Shown here one piece after another: positions 12,101 to 21,251 of a stretch of DNA of 64,000 nt (position 1 is the first letter of the stretch; each line of letters begins with the position of its first letter). The position numbers and the translations under genes are program-made. The notes beneath the pieces were generated by a model that saw nothing but the letters and a program-made list of their open reading frames with translations, was not told where the DNA came from and ran no database searches. This DNA comes from Hexactinellida sp. DTS-2022 (Eukaryota > Porifera > Hexactinellida), in NCBI GenBank assembly GCA_028753945.1, contig JAPNXP010000011.1:372001-436000 (forward strand), written 5' to 3'.

Positions 12101-13980
12101 CGAAAAACTGTTAACAATAAGCAGACCTGACTGTATTGTACTTTAATCCGAAATCAAAAATTTAAATTACAGCTGTGCCGACAGCATGTGCCTTTGCAGG
12201 CACTTCACTTGGTGGTTGGTTGGTTGATTGAAAAAGAAAAAGTTTGAAAAAGAAAAAGAAAATTGAAAAAGTTCTCCAAATTTAAGATGCTGTCGGCACA
12301 GCTGTGATTTTAGATTATTTTGGTCACATCATCATCACTAAAAAGGTGTTAAACCATTTCAGAAAGGTGTTTCGGACGGAAACGACCTTTAGCTTTTTGG
12401 AAGTTTTTTTTTAGCCCACTTAAAAAGTTAAAAAGTTAACCAATGTGCGACAGACCATCCTTTTTATAATATAAAATTGTAGAAAAGCATGACATATAGG
12501 GGTGTATAAATTTCGGGAATTTACGTACATAACGTATGAACAGAAGAACTTTATATGCTTTAACATTTAGTAACCCTTTGGCCAAAGTAATTACTACTCA
12601 TGTGTCTAATTTACCCAAGTTTAGCTGATGAATATGCCTGTTTACAGTTACTACGAACAGTTAACAGCCAATATTTATGGCTATTTAGAGAGTATGAAAA
12701 ACGTAACATAAAATTGACAATAATGACAATAAAGTGTGGTAGATTAAATATGATACAGACGGTGGATACAGTAGAACCTGCATAATCCGGAATTCAACAG
12801 AATCGACACTTTTCCTTATCCAATGAGCATCGGAATATGCATTAGAACCTGTATAATCCGACAATTTTGCAATCCGACATTTTATCCCTATATCAAAGGC
12901 TGTCGGATTCGATAGGTTCTACTGTATAAAAATATAAAAAAGTTGTATGTTGGAACGAATATTTGGTATATTTGTTTCAGCCCTACTGTATAGTGTATAG
13001 TGGATGCCGGTTATAAGTACATCGTCGGGGACTGCATATAATGTTTCATAACCGACATAAATTATATAGGGGTATATGACAACAGTTTTCCAGTAGAATG
13101 TTCTTATAACCTGTGTTCTTATAACCGGTGTTCTTATAACCGTCATGTTCTTATAACCGGTGTTCTTATATCCGTCATGTTCTTATAACCGGTGTTCTTA
13201 TAACCGGTGTTCTTATATCCGTCATGTTATTATAACCGGTGTTCTTATATCCGGCATGTTCTTATAACCTGTGTTTTTATATCCGGAGTGTTCTTATAAC
13301 CGGTGTTCTTATATCCGACATGTTCTTATAACCAGTATTCTTATAACCGGTGTTCTTATATCCGTCATGTTCTTATAACCGACATGTTCTTATAACCGGT
13401 GTTCTTATATCCGTCATGTTATTATAACCGGTGTTCTTATATCCGGCATGTTCTTATAACCTGTGTTTTTATATCCGGAGTGTTCTTATAACCGGTGTTC
13501 TTATATCCGACATGTTCTTATAACCAGTATTCTTATAACCGGTGTTCTTATATCCGTCATGTTCTTATAACCGGTGTTTTTATATCCGGAGTGTTCTTAT
13601 ATCCGTCAAGTTCTTATAACCAGTATTCTTATAACCGGTGTTCTTATATCCGTCATGTTCTTATAACCGACATGTTCTTATAACCAGTGTTCTTATAACC
13701 GGTGTCTTATACCCGGTATCTACAAACTTACCTTATTGCTGATACACAGGAGTTTCTGAGTGAGCAGATGGTCCAACACAGCTACATACCTTCCCTCCAC
13801 ATACAGCACTAGGAGCTCAGTAGCACAACCTACCCATTGACTAGCGTCTACCTCGCTACGCATTAGGACGGTGCGTATTATTCTACTGGCTGGAGGGAGA
13901 ACTGATTGGGAGGGGGGAGGGAGCCTCTGGAGAGATAGGATCTCGAGTTGGATGTGTTTGTACTCTGGAGTCGTAGACAT
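3200..13980 (-). CDS. TTC27: TTC27 (tetratricopeptide repeat protein 27), five exons
   Basis: Exons in transcript order are 13732-13980, 11625-11892, 10133-10743, 5581-6052 and 3200-4308. All introns are GT-AG, and the lengths (249, 268, 611, 472, 1109) keep frame to a TAA, giving 902 aa. Human TTC27 is about 840. The ATG is at 13978-13980. Identity rests on several family landmarks: NWTGPIVDL in exon 2, LTGELGKRT-type and LDDDTLL in exon 3, TIERSMRQLEI and LEMWEELVHCF in exon 4, and LWCTLGDI, AWSNLATAFLQ and LFGRVTSMVTND in exon 5. The TPR helices are mainly in exons 4-5. TTC27 is a conserved single-copy eukaryotic protein; its exact role is poorly defined. Introns 1 and 2 (1,839 and 881 bp) and introns 3 and 4 carry many repeats, and a separate NHL gene sits inside intron 3. 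Exon edges were chosen by eye from phase and consensus; most are unambiguous. Confidence 0.92.
4309..5580 (-). other. TTC27 intron 4
   Basis: 1,272 bp from the donor GTGAGT next to 5581 to the acceptor CTCAG at 4309. It holds degraded inverted-repeat pieces: 4320-4480 has repeated GGGTTTTTCTAACTA-like words, and 4620-4700 has GAATTTC...GACGGTCCCCTGATGTTCG, which recurs around 56515-56570. It also holds the dispersed repeat shared with 479-528 and a small GTAATCGTAATC microsatellite at about 5385-5450. No gene seen. Confidence 0.7.
7307..8899 (-). CDS. Coiled-coil/NHL beta-propeller protein nested in a TTC27 intron
   Basis: Intronless 530-aa ORF with an ATG at 8897-8899. Residues about 12-110 are heptad-rich and predicted coiled coil, with no RING or B-box Cys/His clusters. 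Residues about 145-430 form NHL-type blades. The clearest has FGSRGINDDQF (243-253), YPGQLAISPEGDLYIPDR (255-272) and NRRIQIL (274-280), the classical NHL signature. Others include IPYGIAICKNNLYLTD and PCFFCIDSENNILVTD. The C-terminal 100 residues are charged and Lys/Ser-rich. The architecture resembles TRIM-NHL proteins that lack the N-terminal RING/B-box half, so it may be a scaffold or RNA/protein-binding protein; that is inference. It lies entirely inside intron 3 of TTC27 on the same strand, consistent with retroposition or an exonised insertion. An upstream exon adding a B-box cannot be excluded, but none was seen. Confidence 0.85.
   Translation of the reverse strand: MCTKEAQCIEDVEYLIDNSIKRIVGRLEKRKSDLLTIFRDLQVRQDSIIGKLDTMKCKSDSILQSKGLHNTLLDIQLELNKTKDKYTTKKRLNFKCDFRELEELIDNWGLFLEEDLVNCYITSHEIVNNETFSTISEGETLRSNALIIGKDWKENDNIFMHYGITIDKETNLIYVAEANDLNQGRVSIFSEKVAFIRSYDLNEMTIPYGIAICKNNLYLTDLMKHCVTHYKEEGDQIKFVSKFGSRGINDDQFKYPGQLAISPEGDLYIPDRTNRRIQILGKTLEYKGTIKHESITHPRDIQLKPYEICMLNSTPNYILIFSYEGDLIKTIRHEFFCKLISPCFFCIDSENNILVTDTESKLITVFLKDCNKVQTLANNKDEKSKMVNIGGIVCINDEVLVMFSDENFKPRVMVFVRQLVSENEVQFNLEIKLPGEEDILDTESKSPITEHQLQIVPEESQSPYEMDQFLSKKAPNHNKKVRKSDKKAHETSTSFLDPPAFTMNKNKISMTPLDNAINRDENPIDPLNPN
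9138..9335. repeat. Family E MITE (copy 1)
   Basis: Starts TACAGTCAGGTCTGCTTATT and ends AAGAACCTGACTGTA: terminal inverted repeats with TA at both ends. The inside carries ATTATGAAC words in both orientations. A second full copy in opposite orientation is at 11938-12135. Fragments are at 16588-16700 and 62885-62985. Confidence 0.8.
9629..9734. repeat. Family F MITE (short copy)
   Basis: TACAGTCGACTCCGCTT at the left and AAGCGGAGTCAACTGTA at the right form a near-perfect inverted pair around TTTGACCCGATTAAGCGG. Longer or decayed copies are at 11130-11376, about 6138-6245 and about 49785-49880. Confidence 0.8.
11130..11376. repeat. Family F MITE (long copy) in TTC27 intron 2
   Basis: Left end TACAGTCGACTCCGCTT, right end AAGCGGAGTCAACCGTA. 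About 140 bp of extra sequence separate the two TTTGACCC(A/G)ATT cores, as if two short copies were fused or one copy was invaded. Non-coding. Confidence 0.75.
11938..12135. repeat. Family E MITE (copy 2) in TTC27 intron 1
   Basis: Inverted orientation relative to 9138-9335. Left end TACAGTCAGGTTC, right end GCAGACCTGACTGTA. It has the same internal words, including AGGGACCAAAA and AAGCGAACTCAA. Confidence 0.8.
12164..12310. repeat. Inverted-repeat element J
   Basis: AAATTACAGCTGTGCCGACA at the left is mirrored by TGTCGGCACAGCTGTGATTT at the right, about 23 bp per arm. An A/G-rich centre (GAAAAAGAAAAAG) lies between them. Only one copy was noticed in the window. Confidence 0.7.
12767..12926. 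repeat. Family G MITE in TTC27 intron 1
   Basis: TACAGTAGAACCTGCATAAT and ATAGGTTCTACTGTA are terminal inverted repeats. Internally there are AATCCGACA words and a second AGAACCTGTATAATCCGAC block. Non-coding. Confidence 0.75.
12996..13720. repeat. Family A MITE expanded into a ~32-bp minisatellite, abutting TTC27 exon 1
   Basis: The left end is a recognisable family A copy (GTGGATGCCGG, ACATCGTCGGGGACTGCA, AAATTATATAGGGGTATATG). Its right arm has expanded into about 20 units of the form TTCTTATAACCGGTG plus TTCTTATATCCGTCATG, with variants. A longer period of roughly 200 bp is visible: the block at about 13189-13390 is largely repeated at 13397-13570. The array ends only about 12 bp from the splice donor of TTC27 exon 1 (13732). 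Open frames across it are artefacts of the period. Confidence 0.85.
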
Positions 13981-13995
13981 TTGTGCTAATGTACT

Positions 13996-14720
13996 ACAGT
14001 AGAATTCGGTTAGTACTTAGTATGTACCCCCTCGGGAGAGAAAAAATAGTACTATTACAGTAGAACTTGGTTAGTACGTACAGTCTGTTCTCTCTAATAG
14101 TCCACTTATTTACTTGTCCAAATCAATAATTTATATATCTGTAATAGTCCACTTTGGGCCAATTTCCCACAGGTGGACAATTAGAGAGAACAGTGTGTAC
14201 TAACTTGTATAAAATATCCAGATATAACGAAGGAATTTACAGGTCCAAAGCACTTCGTTATAACGAGAGTACACTGTAAAAGGAATTATTAATATACAGA
14301 AGAACTTGGTTGGTACGTACCTGGTTTAGTACGTACTTCGGCTTAGTACGTACTAACTTGTATAAACAAAATCTGTCAAATTTATATGTACAGTGAACTC
14401 CCGTTATAACCAAGTCTGATACATACTAGTACGTACTAATTTTTCTCTCACGAGGGGTACGTACTAACCGAGTTCTACTGTACTTTTTATCTCGTTATAA
14501 CGAAGTGCTTGGGACCTGTAAATTCCTTCGTTATATCCGGATATTCGTTATAAGCGGATAATGATTAATGCATTTAGTGGTCTGGGGGAAATTCTCTATT
14601 TCATTATATCCGACTTGGTTATAAAGGGAGTTCACTGTACACATAAATTTACGAACTTTTTTTAATACAAGTTAGTACGTACTAAGCCAAAGTACGTACT
14701 AACAGAGTTCTACTGTACTG
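13996..14720. repeat. Nested cluster of MITEs (families B and H)
   Basis: A family B element (TACAGTGAACTCCC at 14389 to GGGAGTTCACTGTA ending 14639) is interrupted by family H sequence (TTAGTACGTAC words, ends ACAGTAGAACTTGG / CCGAGTTCTACTGTA). Another small inverted pair (GTTCTCTCTAATAGTCCAC against GTGGACAATTAGAGAGAAC) lies at about 14087-14195. Order of insertion: H sits inside B, so B is older here. Confidence 0.7.
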
Positions 14721-14724
14721 GGAT

Positions 14725-14893
14725 ATAGGAGCATTCAAACGTTACGTAACGCTCAAAGGAGAGGGGGGTCAACCAATGTGTGACAGACAACCCTTTTGTG
14801 TTGAAAATGGTAAAAAGCGTGATATAGGGAGGTCCAGCCCGGGGGTATATAATTTTCGGGAATTTTGCGTTACGTTACGTTTGAACCTCCCAT
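14725..14893. repeat. Family N inverted-repeat element
   Basis: GAGCATTCAAACGTTACGTA at the left pairs with TTACGTTACGTTTGAACCTC at the right. Inside are CAACCAATGTGTGACAGAC and a TAAAAAGCGTGATATAGGG block. Degraded relatives lie at about 12400-12545 and 34865-35035. Confidence 0.7.
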
Positions 14894-15270
14894 AGTGATA
14901 CCTGCATTGTACAATCCCTGTCATGAGCGAACACATTTATTTCAACTGATATTCTGTCTTATCTGTGTTCCTATCATCGAGAGTCTACTGTAATCAACAA
15001 TCGAACGATATTATTTAATAAATAAAATTACACATTCAAGGTTAATATAAGGGAGTGTAATAACTGCGTATACCAACATTTCCCAACTTTTTAGAGGATC
15101 ATCTAGTGTCTGTTTGGTTTCTGTATCTCAATACTACTATTCTCTCATATACATACAAGATTGTCTCTGTAATTGGTTATCATTTGTTAATTAAGCAAAC
15201 TGTATTTAATGATCCGACAGACATAATTATACCGTCAACTGACCATAATAATAATAATAGGATGAGATGA

Positions 15271-15697
15271 GTTTTTGTGACCATAACTAATACGGCCCTG
15301 ATTGGATATGGAGGCTAAATTACTAATCACACCCGAATAAGTTATATTCGCCATCTATGATCCCATTTTGTCATTGCTTATTACAGGACGTAGGCTCGAA
15401 TTGGGGATTGGTAGGGCCTGAATGTCGTGATTAGTTGAGCCAATCTAGTATTTTTCATATTAATTGCTATGGTGGGGCGTAAATTATTGGGAAGGTTTTA
15501 AGTTGCATAATATAGACATTAAATTGGCTCAACTAATCACGACATTCAGGCCCAACCAAGCCCCAACTCGAGCCTACGTCCTGTACTAAGCAATGACAAA
15601 ATGGGATCAGAGATGGCGAATACAACTTTTTCGGGTGTGATTAGTAATTTAGCCGCCATATCCAATCAGGGCCGTATTAGTTATGGTCACCAAAACT
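15271..15697. repeat. Foldback element K
   Basis: Two arms of about 180 bp are near-perfect inverted copies: TTGTGACCATAACTAATACG at the left against CGTATTAGTTATGGTCACCA at the right, continuing through CGTAGGCTCGA and CGTGATTAGTTGAGCCAAT. A loop of about 80 bp separates them. RNA or single-stranded DNA from it would form a very long hairpin. No coding frame. Confidence 0.85.
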
Positions 15698-18060
15698 AAT
15701 CCATTTAGTTATAGCGATTATAACTAAGCCCTATGAAATTACTATTATATTAGGAGATAGATCAAGTGTTTCGTATCGATCCTATCCATTCTAGCCAGCA
15801 TCTTATACTCCATTTTATAGTCGTTGTATGGTTGATATTCTGTGACAGAACTAAGGATAGATACTTCTGAAATAATGATGTAATCAGAAAGCATTTGTTG
15901 CCGAATAAACCTATTTTCACTAATTAAGTTCATCTCCATTATATAAACACAAAAATAAAATAGGCATCCGATGTGGTGCTAATTATTTCTGCTAGTGTTT
16001 TCTTTTCAATAATTCGGACTTCATATATATATATGACTCAACATCTTAGAGATAAAGTAATACTTATGCCAAGTGTCCAAAGGATTGTGCGATTATCGAT
16101 ATCATGAATTTGAGAATTGTTTCACACTCAAAACAATCACTTGCAATGTCTTATATAATGAAAATCTTGACTTCTCAAAATTCTACAATCTTCAAATATT
16201 GATACAATTCTCTCAATGGAATTGTTATTCAAAATGAATGGAGTGTAGAACTGAATTTACCTTTGAAACGCATTTCTTGTTGAATACTGTTCCTATTGAT
16301 GAGATTTCACTGTAGTTCCACATTCCCAATATAGCTAGCTGATTTGGACGCAATAATATATGAGCCAACAACATACATAAATAAGTTATAAAGAATTAGA
16401 TAATAAATAAACAAGCAAATCTTTGACAGTTATTTCAACAATAAAGAAACTAAGGTTGACTAATAAAGGAAATCAAGTGAAAAATTTGATGAGAAAGCGA
16501 TCAATGCTGTATGCCATGAGTTATGAGTGGAACATCAAATTGGAATATAAGATTCTTTAAAAAGAAATGCATTCTACATACGTATATGAAGTCAGGTTAT
16601 TTTATTTATTATGAACACTAAAGGGACCAAAAGTGTGTTCATATTAGATAGACTCCATTATAAGAAGCGAACTCAACTGAATACAAAAGCCTATTAATTT
16701 GAACAAGATGCTATGCCAGGAATAGATCAGATAGATACATCAGTATACTGTACATACAATAGAAATGAGTTCGGATTTCAATGACATTTTTTACAGATTA
16801 AAGTAGCGCGATCCAATTATGAAATCATGAAGATCATACTTTGATCGCAATCACTCCATTTATGGAAATCAAATTTATAACGAAATGCAAAAATTCGAAA
16901 GCAGAAGAATCATTTTCAAGACACAAAATAGATTGAAACATAGGTTAATGTTAATGTTACAATGGTTTACTAATAATTACAAAGTGCATTAGACTAATAA
17001 TCAGCTAGTTTAAGTACGGATTTATATTTACGATCACTCCAAGATAAACAAAAGTAAAGTTGTTGTCCAAAAGTAGTCAACGAATATTCGTTCAATCATT
17101 TCGAAAGAATATTCGGTATATTCGTTTCAGCCTACTAATAAGTTAATTAATAGTCGAAAGTCAAAATTACACAATGAAATAAATCCGTCAGCAAATCTAT
17201 ACAGTAATCACTATTTTCCGCTTTAAAAATGCCAGAGAAATGAGGAGGCTTAGTATTTTTATTATTTAGCTCTACCCTATTAGGAGTGCCGAACTTTTTA
17301 ACTATTAAGTGTTAAAACTGAGGGTGCTCGAAACTTTTAATCTAATTTTGTAGAAGTTTTGGCTACAACAATGTATAATCGATGCTAATAATAAAATTAT
17401 AAAACAGTTTTGTAATCAATAGCAATGTTCACTCTCTTCAAAAATGGAGACTGGCATATTCCGCCCACTACAGTCCGTAAATGGTTTCGGTTTAAATCTG
17501 CTCAACAACAATTGGAGTGTTGCTTAATTGCATTAACGAGGGGAATAACACGTTTAGCTAATGATAAACGCATTCAACTGTAGTCAATTCCATTAACCCA
17601 TTTAAACTGCAGTCTGCAGCTATTACATAGGCGCAACTTCCAAATTTTTCGGCGTCGTAATTTTTGAGGTTTCCATATTAGGACCCGCCCCCACTTTTTT
17701 GTTCGGCCTCAAAAGTTGGCGCCTATAAGCTATTACTATATTTCCCAGATTATAGCACTGAGAGCTTTCTATACTAAGCTATATGATATCTTTGTATCTA
17801 CCCTATATATTCCTGATGTAATATTGGAATTGGATACATCTTGAATCATGTATCAAAATTTGATTTGTCCCACACATATGCAAATAGTACTGTGTGAGCA
17901 AATAAAATATTCCCCATTAATAATCTAATTTCTAACAAATCCGCTATTTATGCAAATTCCTTTACACAATACTATAGTCCAATTCCAGTTAATTGATATA
18001 ATGTCATCTCCTATTAATAACTAATCAGTCCAAATAACTTTAAATTATCCCTTACAAAAA

Positions 18061-18070
18061 ATTATAAATA
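18061..18070 (+). promoter_or_regulatory. Putative TATA box of 7TM gene 1
   Basis: ATTATAAATA about 35-40 bp upstream of the ATG at 18103. The equivalent sequence is conserved in the palindrome partner (21294-21303, minus strand). Similar TATA-like elements sit 35-75 bp upstream of other family members. Assigned by motif and position only. Confidence 0.4.
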
Positions 18071-18102
18071 TTGATTTCCTGAGAATATTTGAAGGGATTA
18101 CA

Positions 18103-19287
18103 ATGATTACTACAACAACTCAGAATATTACAATCTTTTGGGCTACCAAAATTAATGCTTCGATTAATATATTTTGTACTCCAATCCTTACTCTCAATAT
18201 CTTTTTACTACTCATCCTATCCCTTTCCTGGTTAGTATGTATATTCAGACAATTGTTGAAAAGAAATAGAAAATTAAAATCACGCAATATAAGAAATGAA
18301 CCGAGGCAGAAGGAAATGTTGAGTAATCACAGATCCTATATAATTAGAGATGTGTTTCTGATTATGATCTGCCTGTGTGAATCTGTTGTAGGCCCGATTC
18401 TTGGGATTTATGAATTAACATATTTTCTTGCAGAGCTACACCATAGGATAAATACGAATATTCAATTCTCTCACTTTTTTAAGTATCGGCAAGATAGTGA
18501 TCATGTGTTTGACTTTTCTCAAGGATTTTATCTATCTTTATTCCATTTTGACCTTCGACTTTTCAGAGCACTGATTGTCGTCCCAGTATATTGTTCGGTA
18601 GTACTAGTCCGTATTCTGAGTCAATTCTTGGTGCATAAATACAGTTTTTACAAGTACAATTTGAAACTTAAAACTAAACTTGGGATTTCGCTGTCTTTTC
18701 TTCTCGTACTCTTCATCAGTGGGTTATTTCGTAAGTTAATGATACCATTCTACTTTATAATTGCATTCGCTACCCTTCTTGAATACCTTATTCTCGTTAA
18801 GGTAACTAGGCAATTGCGTCGACTGCTCAAACAACGACTCACTGATGCACTCAACAATGAAAGTGTCGAAATATGTTTCTATTACAAAACTGTATACGGG
18901 AATTACAAATATTTCTCCGTTGTCCTACTTTTAACTCTTTTCTTTCAGTGTACATTTTTATTTATTTTCTGCATTCATTCAGTCGTGGGTACTATATTAG
19001 TATTCCCCAACGATTGGTTTGCTAAGATTCTATATCTCCCTGAAGGTCCTGACAAGTTTAAATTTATTTATCATCCAAATGTGATTATTTACAATCTAAT
19101 TGTATGTTCTATACAAGAAATTATTCTCACCATTGGATTGTGTATACAGACCGTGCCTTATCTGTTTGTATCTTTCCTGAATCTTTTTCGTAGCATTAAG
19201 AAGAGGATAAGAGGCAGTAGCATTAATACTGTGCTTATTCAGAGGTTGATTGAAAAAAATAACGATGATTATGCACAAAACCACTGA
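18103..19287 (+). CDS. Orphan 7TM receptor-like protein, copy 1 (left palindrome arm)
   Basis: Intronless ORF, 394 aa. Seven hydrophobic segments at about residues 24-47, 82-104, 153-175, 194-212, 214-234, 271-300 and 331-360. The first inner loop (48-81), the TM5-TM6 loop (235-270) and the C-tail are strongly basic, which predicts N-outside topology as in GPCRs. The N-terminus has sequons at N8 and N18. Conserved family motifs are VRILSQ after TM3 (169-174), LLKQRLTDA (241-249), GNYKYFS (266-272) and the tail IQRLIEKNNDDY (379-390). The outer loop between TM2 and TM3 (105-152) is the variable part. I do not recognise a named GPCR family; there is no DRY or NPxxY. It is nearly identical to the copy on the other palindrome arm except in that loop. 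Membrane receptor function is inference. Confidence 0.85.
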   Translation: MITTTTQNITIFWATKINASINIFCTPILTLNIFLLLILSLSWLVCIFRQLLKRNRKLKSRNIRNEPRQKEMLSNHRSYIIRDVFLIMICLCESVVGPILGIYELTYFLAELHHRINTNIQFSHFFKYRQDSDHVFDFSQGFYLSLFHFDLRLFRALIVVPVYCSVVLVRILSQFLVHKYSFYKYNLKLKTKLGISLSFLLVLFISGLFRKLMIPFYFIIAFATLLEYLILVKVTRQLRRLLKQRLTDALNNESVEICFYYKTVYGNYKYFSVVLLLTLFFQCTFLFIFCIHSVVGTILVFPNDWFAKILYLPEGPDKFKFIYHPNVIIYNLIVCSIQEIILTIGLCIQTVPYLFVSFLNLFRSIKKRIRGSSINTVLIQRLIEKNNDDYAQNH

Positions 19288-20075
19288 AACATCAGAATCT
19301 CAACATTTGAAAAGAACTGAAGAATGAAGTGTTTGATTATATCTGTATTTTATTTATTTACTGGCTATTTATTATAGGGTGCTAAAAATGTTAATAAATT
19401 ACTATACCCTCTGATTGTTTATAATATTCTACTTCTTACTACTTATGTCGTGATTTCGGTTTGACATAAGTTCAAATTGTTTGCTCAATTATAGTATGAT
19501 TTACAATTGGCTCACAAACTGTTCACGCCGGTATATCCAATATCATGTCAGTATTAATGAATTAGTCATATAAAGATTTCAAGTTGTTCAACTGGCTTTG
19601 TGTTTCATACTCAACTTGAGACATATTTATTATACAAACCAAGATACTTGTGATGACAATAAGATCCCTTTTAAGGGAATTGAATGCCATCACAATGTAT
19701 CCTTGGTTTGTATAATATGTCTCAATTTGAGCATGAAACACAAGGCAAGTTTCAACAACTTGGAATATTACTGTGACTAATTCTTGAATTACTGACAGTC
19801 TGACATGATATTGAATATACCGGCCTGAACAGTTTGTGAGTTAATTGTAAATCAAAATACCAAGTCCTATAATTCGAGCAAACAATTTGAACTTGTGTCA
19901 AACCGAAATCACGACATAAGTAGTAAGAACTAGAATATTATATACAATCAGAGGGGTATAGTAATTTATTCACACTATTAGCACCCTATAATAAATAGCC
20001 AGTAAATAAATAAAATACAGATATAATCAAACACTTCATTCTTCAGTTCTTTTCAAATGTTGAGATTCTGATGTT
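19288..20075. other. Centre of the palindrome, gene-free
   Basis: The two 3' flanks of genes 1 and 2 face each other across the centre near 19672, with at most a few unpaired bases. Converging transcripts from 18103 and 20076 would overlap in perfectly complementary sequence if either reads past the centre. A 60-codon open frame (19598-19780) spans the symmetry axis and is not considered a gene. Confidence 0.7.
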
Positions 20076-21251
20076 TCAGTGGTTTTGTGCATAATCATCG
20101 TTATTTTTTTCAATCAACCTCTGAATAAGCACAGTATTAATGCTACTGCCTCTTATCCTCTTCTTAATGCTACGAAAAAGATTCAGGAAAGATACAAACA
20201 GATAAGGCACGGTCTGTATACACAATCCAATGGTGAGAATAATTTCTTGTATAGAACATACAATTAGATTGTAAATAATCACATTTGGATGATAAATAAA
20301 TTTAAACTTGTCAGGACCTTCAGGGAGATATAGAATCTTAGCAAACCAATCGTTGGGGAATACTAATATAGTACCCACGACTGAATGAATGCAGAAAATA
20401 AATAAAAATGTACACTGAAAGAAAAGAGTTAAAAGTAGGACAACGGAGAAATATTTGTAATTCCCGTATACAGTTTTGTAATAGAAACATATTTCGACAC
20501 TTTCATTGTTGAGTGCATCAGTGAGTCGTTGTTTGAGCAGTCGACGCAATTGCCTAGTTACCTTAACGAGAATACGGTATTCAAGAAGGATAGCGAATGC
20601 AATTATAAAGTAGAATGGTATCATTAACTTACGAAATAACCCACTCATGAATAGTACGAGAAGAAAAGACAGCGAAATCCCAAGTTTAGTTCTAAGTTTC
20701 AAATTGTACTTGTAAAAACTGTATTTATGCACCAAGAATTGACTCAGAATACGGACTAGTACTACCAAACAATATACTGGGAGGACAATCAGTGATGTGA
20801 AAAGTCGAAGGTCAAAATTAAATAAAGATAGATAAAATCCTTGAGAAAAGTCAAAAACATGACCGCCATCTTGTCCATACTTAAAAATTGTCGAAAATTG
20901 AAACGTCTTATAGTGTAGGTCTGCAAAATAGTATTTTAATCCATAAATCCCAAGAATCGGGCCTATAAGAGATTCACACAGGCAGATCATAATCAGGAAC
21001 ACATCTCTAATTATATGGGATCTGTGATTACTCAACATTTCCTTCTGCCTCGATTCATTTCTTATATTGCGGGATTTTAATTTTCTATTTCTTTTCAATA
21101 ATTGTCTGAATATACATACTAACCAGGAAAGGGATAGGATGAATAGTAAAAAGATATTGAGAGTAAGGATTGGAGTACAAAATATATTAATCGAAGCATT
21201 AATTTTGGTAGCCCAAAAGATTGTATAATTCTGAGTTGTTGTAGTAATCAT
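20076..21251 (-). CDS. Orphan 7TM receptor-like protein, copy 2 (right palindrome arm)
   Basis: 391 aa from the ATG at 21249-21251. A longer reading starting at 21293 uses TTG, and the partner copy has a stop there, so the internal ATG is preferred. Same seven segments and motifs as copy 1: LVRILSQ, LLKQRLTDA, IQRLIEKNNDDY. From about residue 155 onward it differs from copy 1 at only a handful of positions. The TM2-TM3 outer loop differs in sequence and is three residues shorter (FADLHYKTFQFSTIF region against LAELHHRINTNIQF). At the TM3 entry it reads FNFDLRLFTSLIVLP where copies 1 and 3 read FHFDLRLFRALIVVP. Convergent with copy 1. Confidence 0.85.
   Translation of the reverse strand: MITTTTQNYTIFWATKINASINIFCTPILTLNIFLLFILSLSWLVCIFRQLLKRNRKLKSRNIRNESRQKEMLSNHRSHIIRDVFLIMICLCESLIGPILGIYGLKYYFADLHYKTFQFSTIFKYGQDGGHVFDFSQGFYLSLFNFDLRLFTSLIVLPVYCLVVLVRILSQFLVHKYSFYKYNLKLRTKLGISLSFLLVLFMSGLFRKLMIPFYFIIAFAILLEYRILVKVTRQLRRLLKQRLTDALNNESVEICFYYKTVYGNYKYFSVVLLLTLFFQCTFLFIFCIHSVVGTILVFPNDWFAKILYLPEGPDKFKFIYHPNVIIYNLIVCSIQEIILTIGLCIQTVPYLFVSFLNLFRSIKKRIRGSSINTVLIQRLIEKNNDDYAQNH

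Larger units (their letters stand above)
13981..18102. other. Gene-free repeat region between TTC27 and the first 7TM gene
   Basis: Contains a cluster of nested MITEs (13996-14720), a family N element (14725-14893) and a 430-bp foldback (15271-15697). A family E fragment (about 16588-16700) and, from about 17148, the left arm of the large palindrome follow. A 64-codon open frame at 15745-15939 (minus) has no domain or homologue that I recognise. TTC27 and the first 7TM gene are divergently transcribed from this region, so the TTC27 promoter should lie just above 13980; no clear TATA was found there. Confidence 0.6.

Noticed and set aside
13495-13683. 62-codon ORF, and 12919-13146 on the other strand
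   Set aside because: Both are translations of the 32-bp minisatellite and family A MITE.
15745-15939. 64-codon ORF (minus) with many Met
   Set aside because: No homology, no splice partner, no coding signal beyond length; could be a first exon but cannot be supported.
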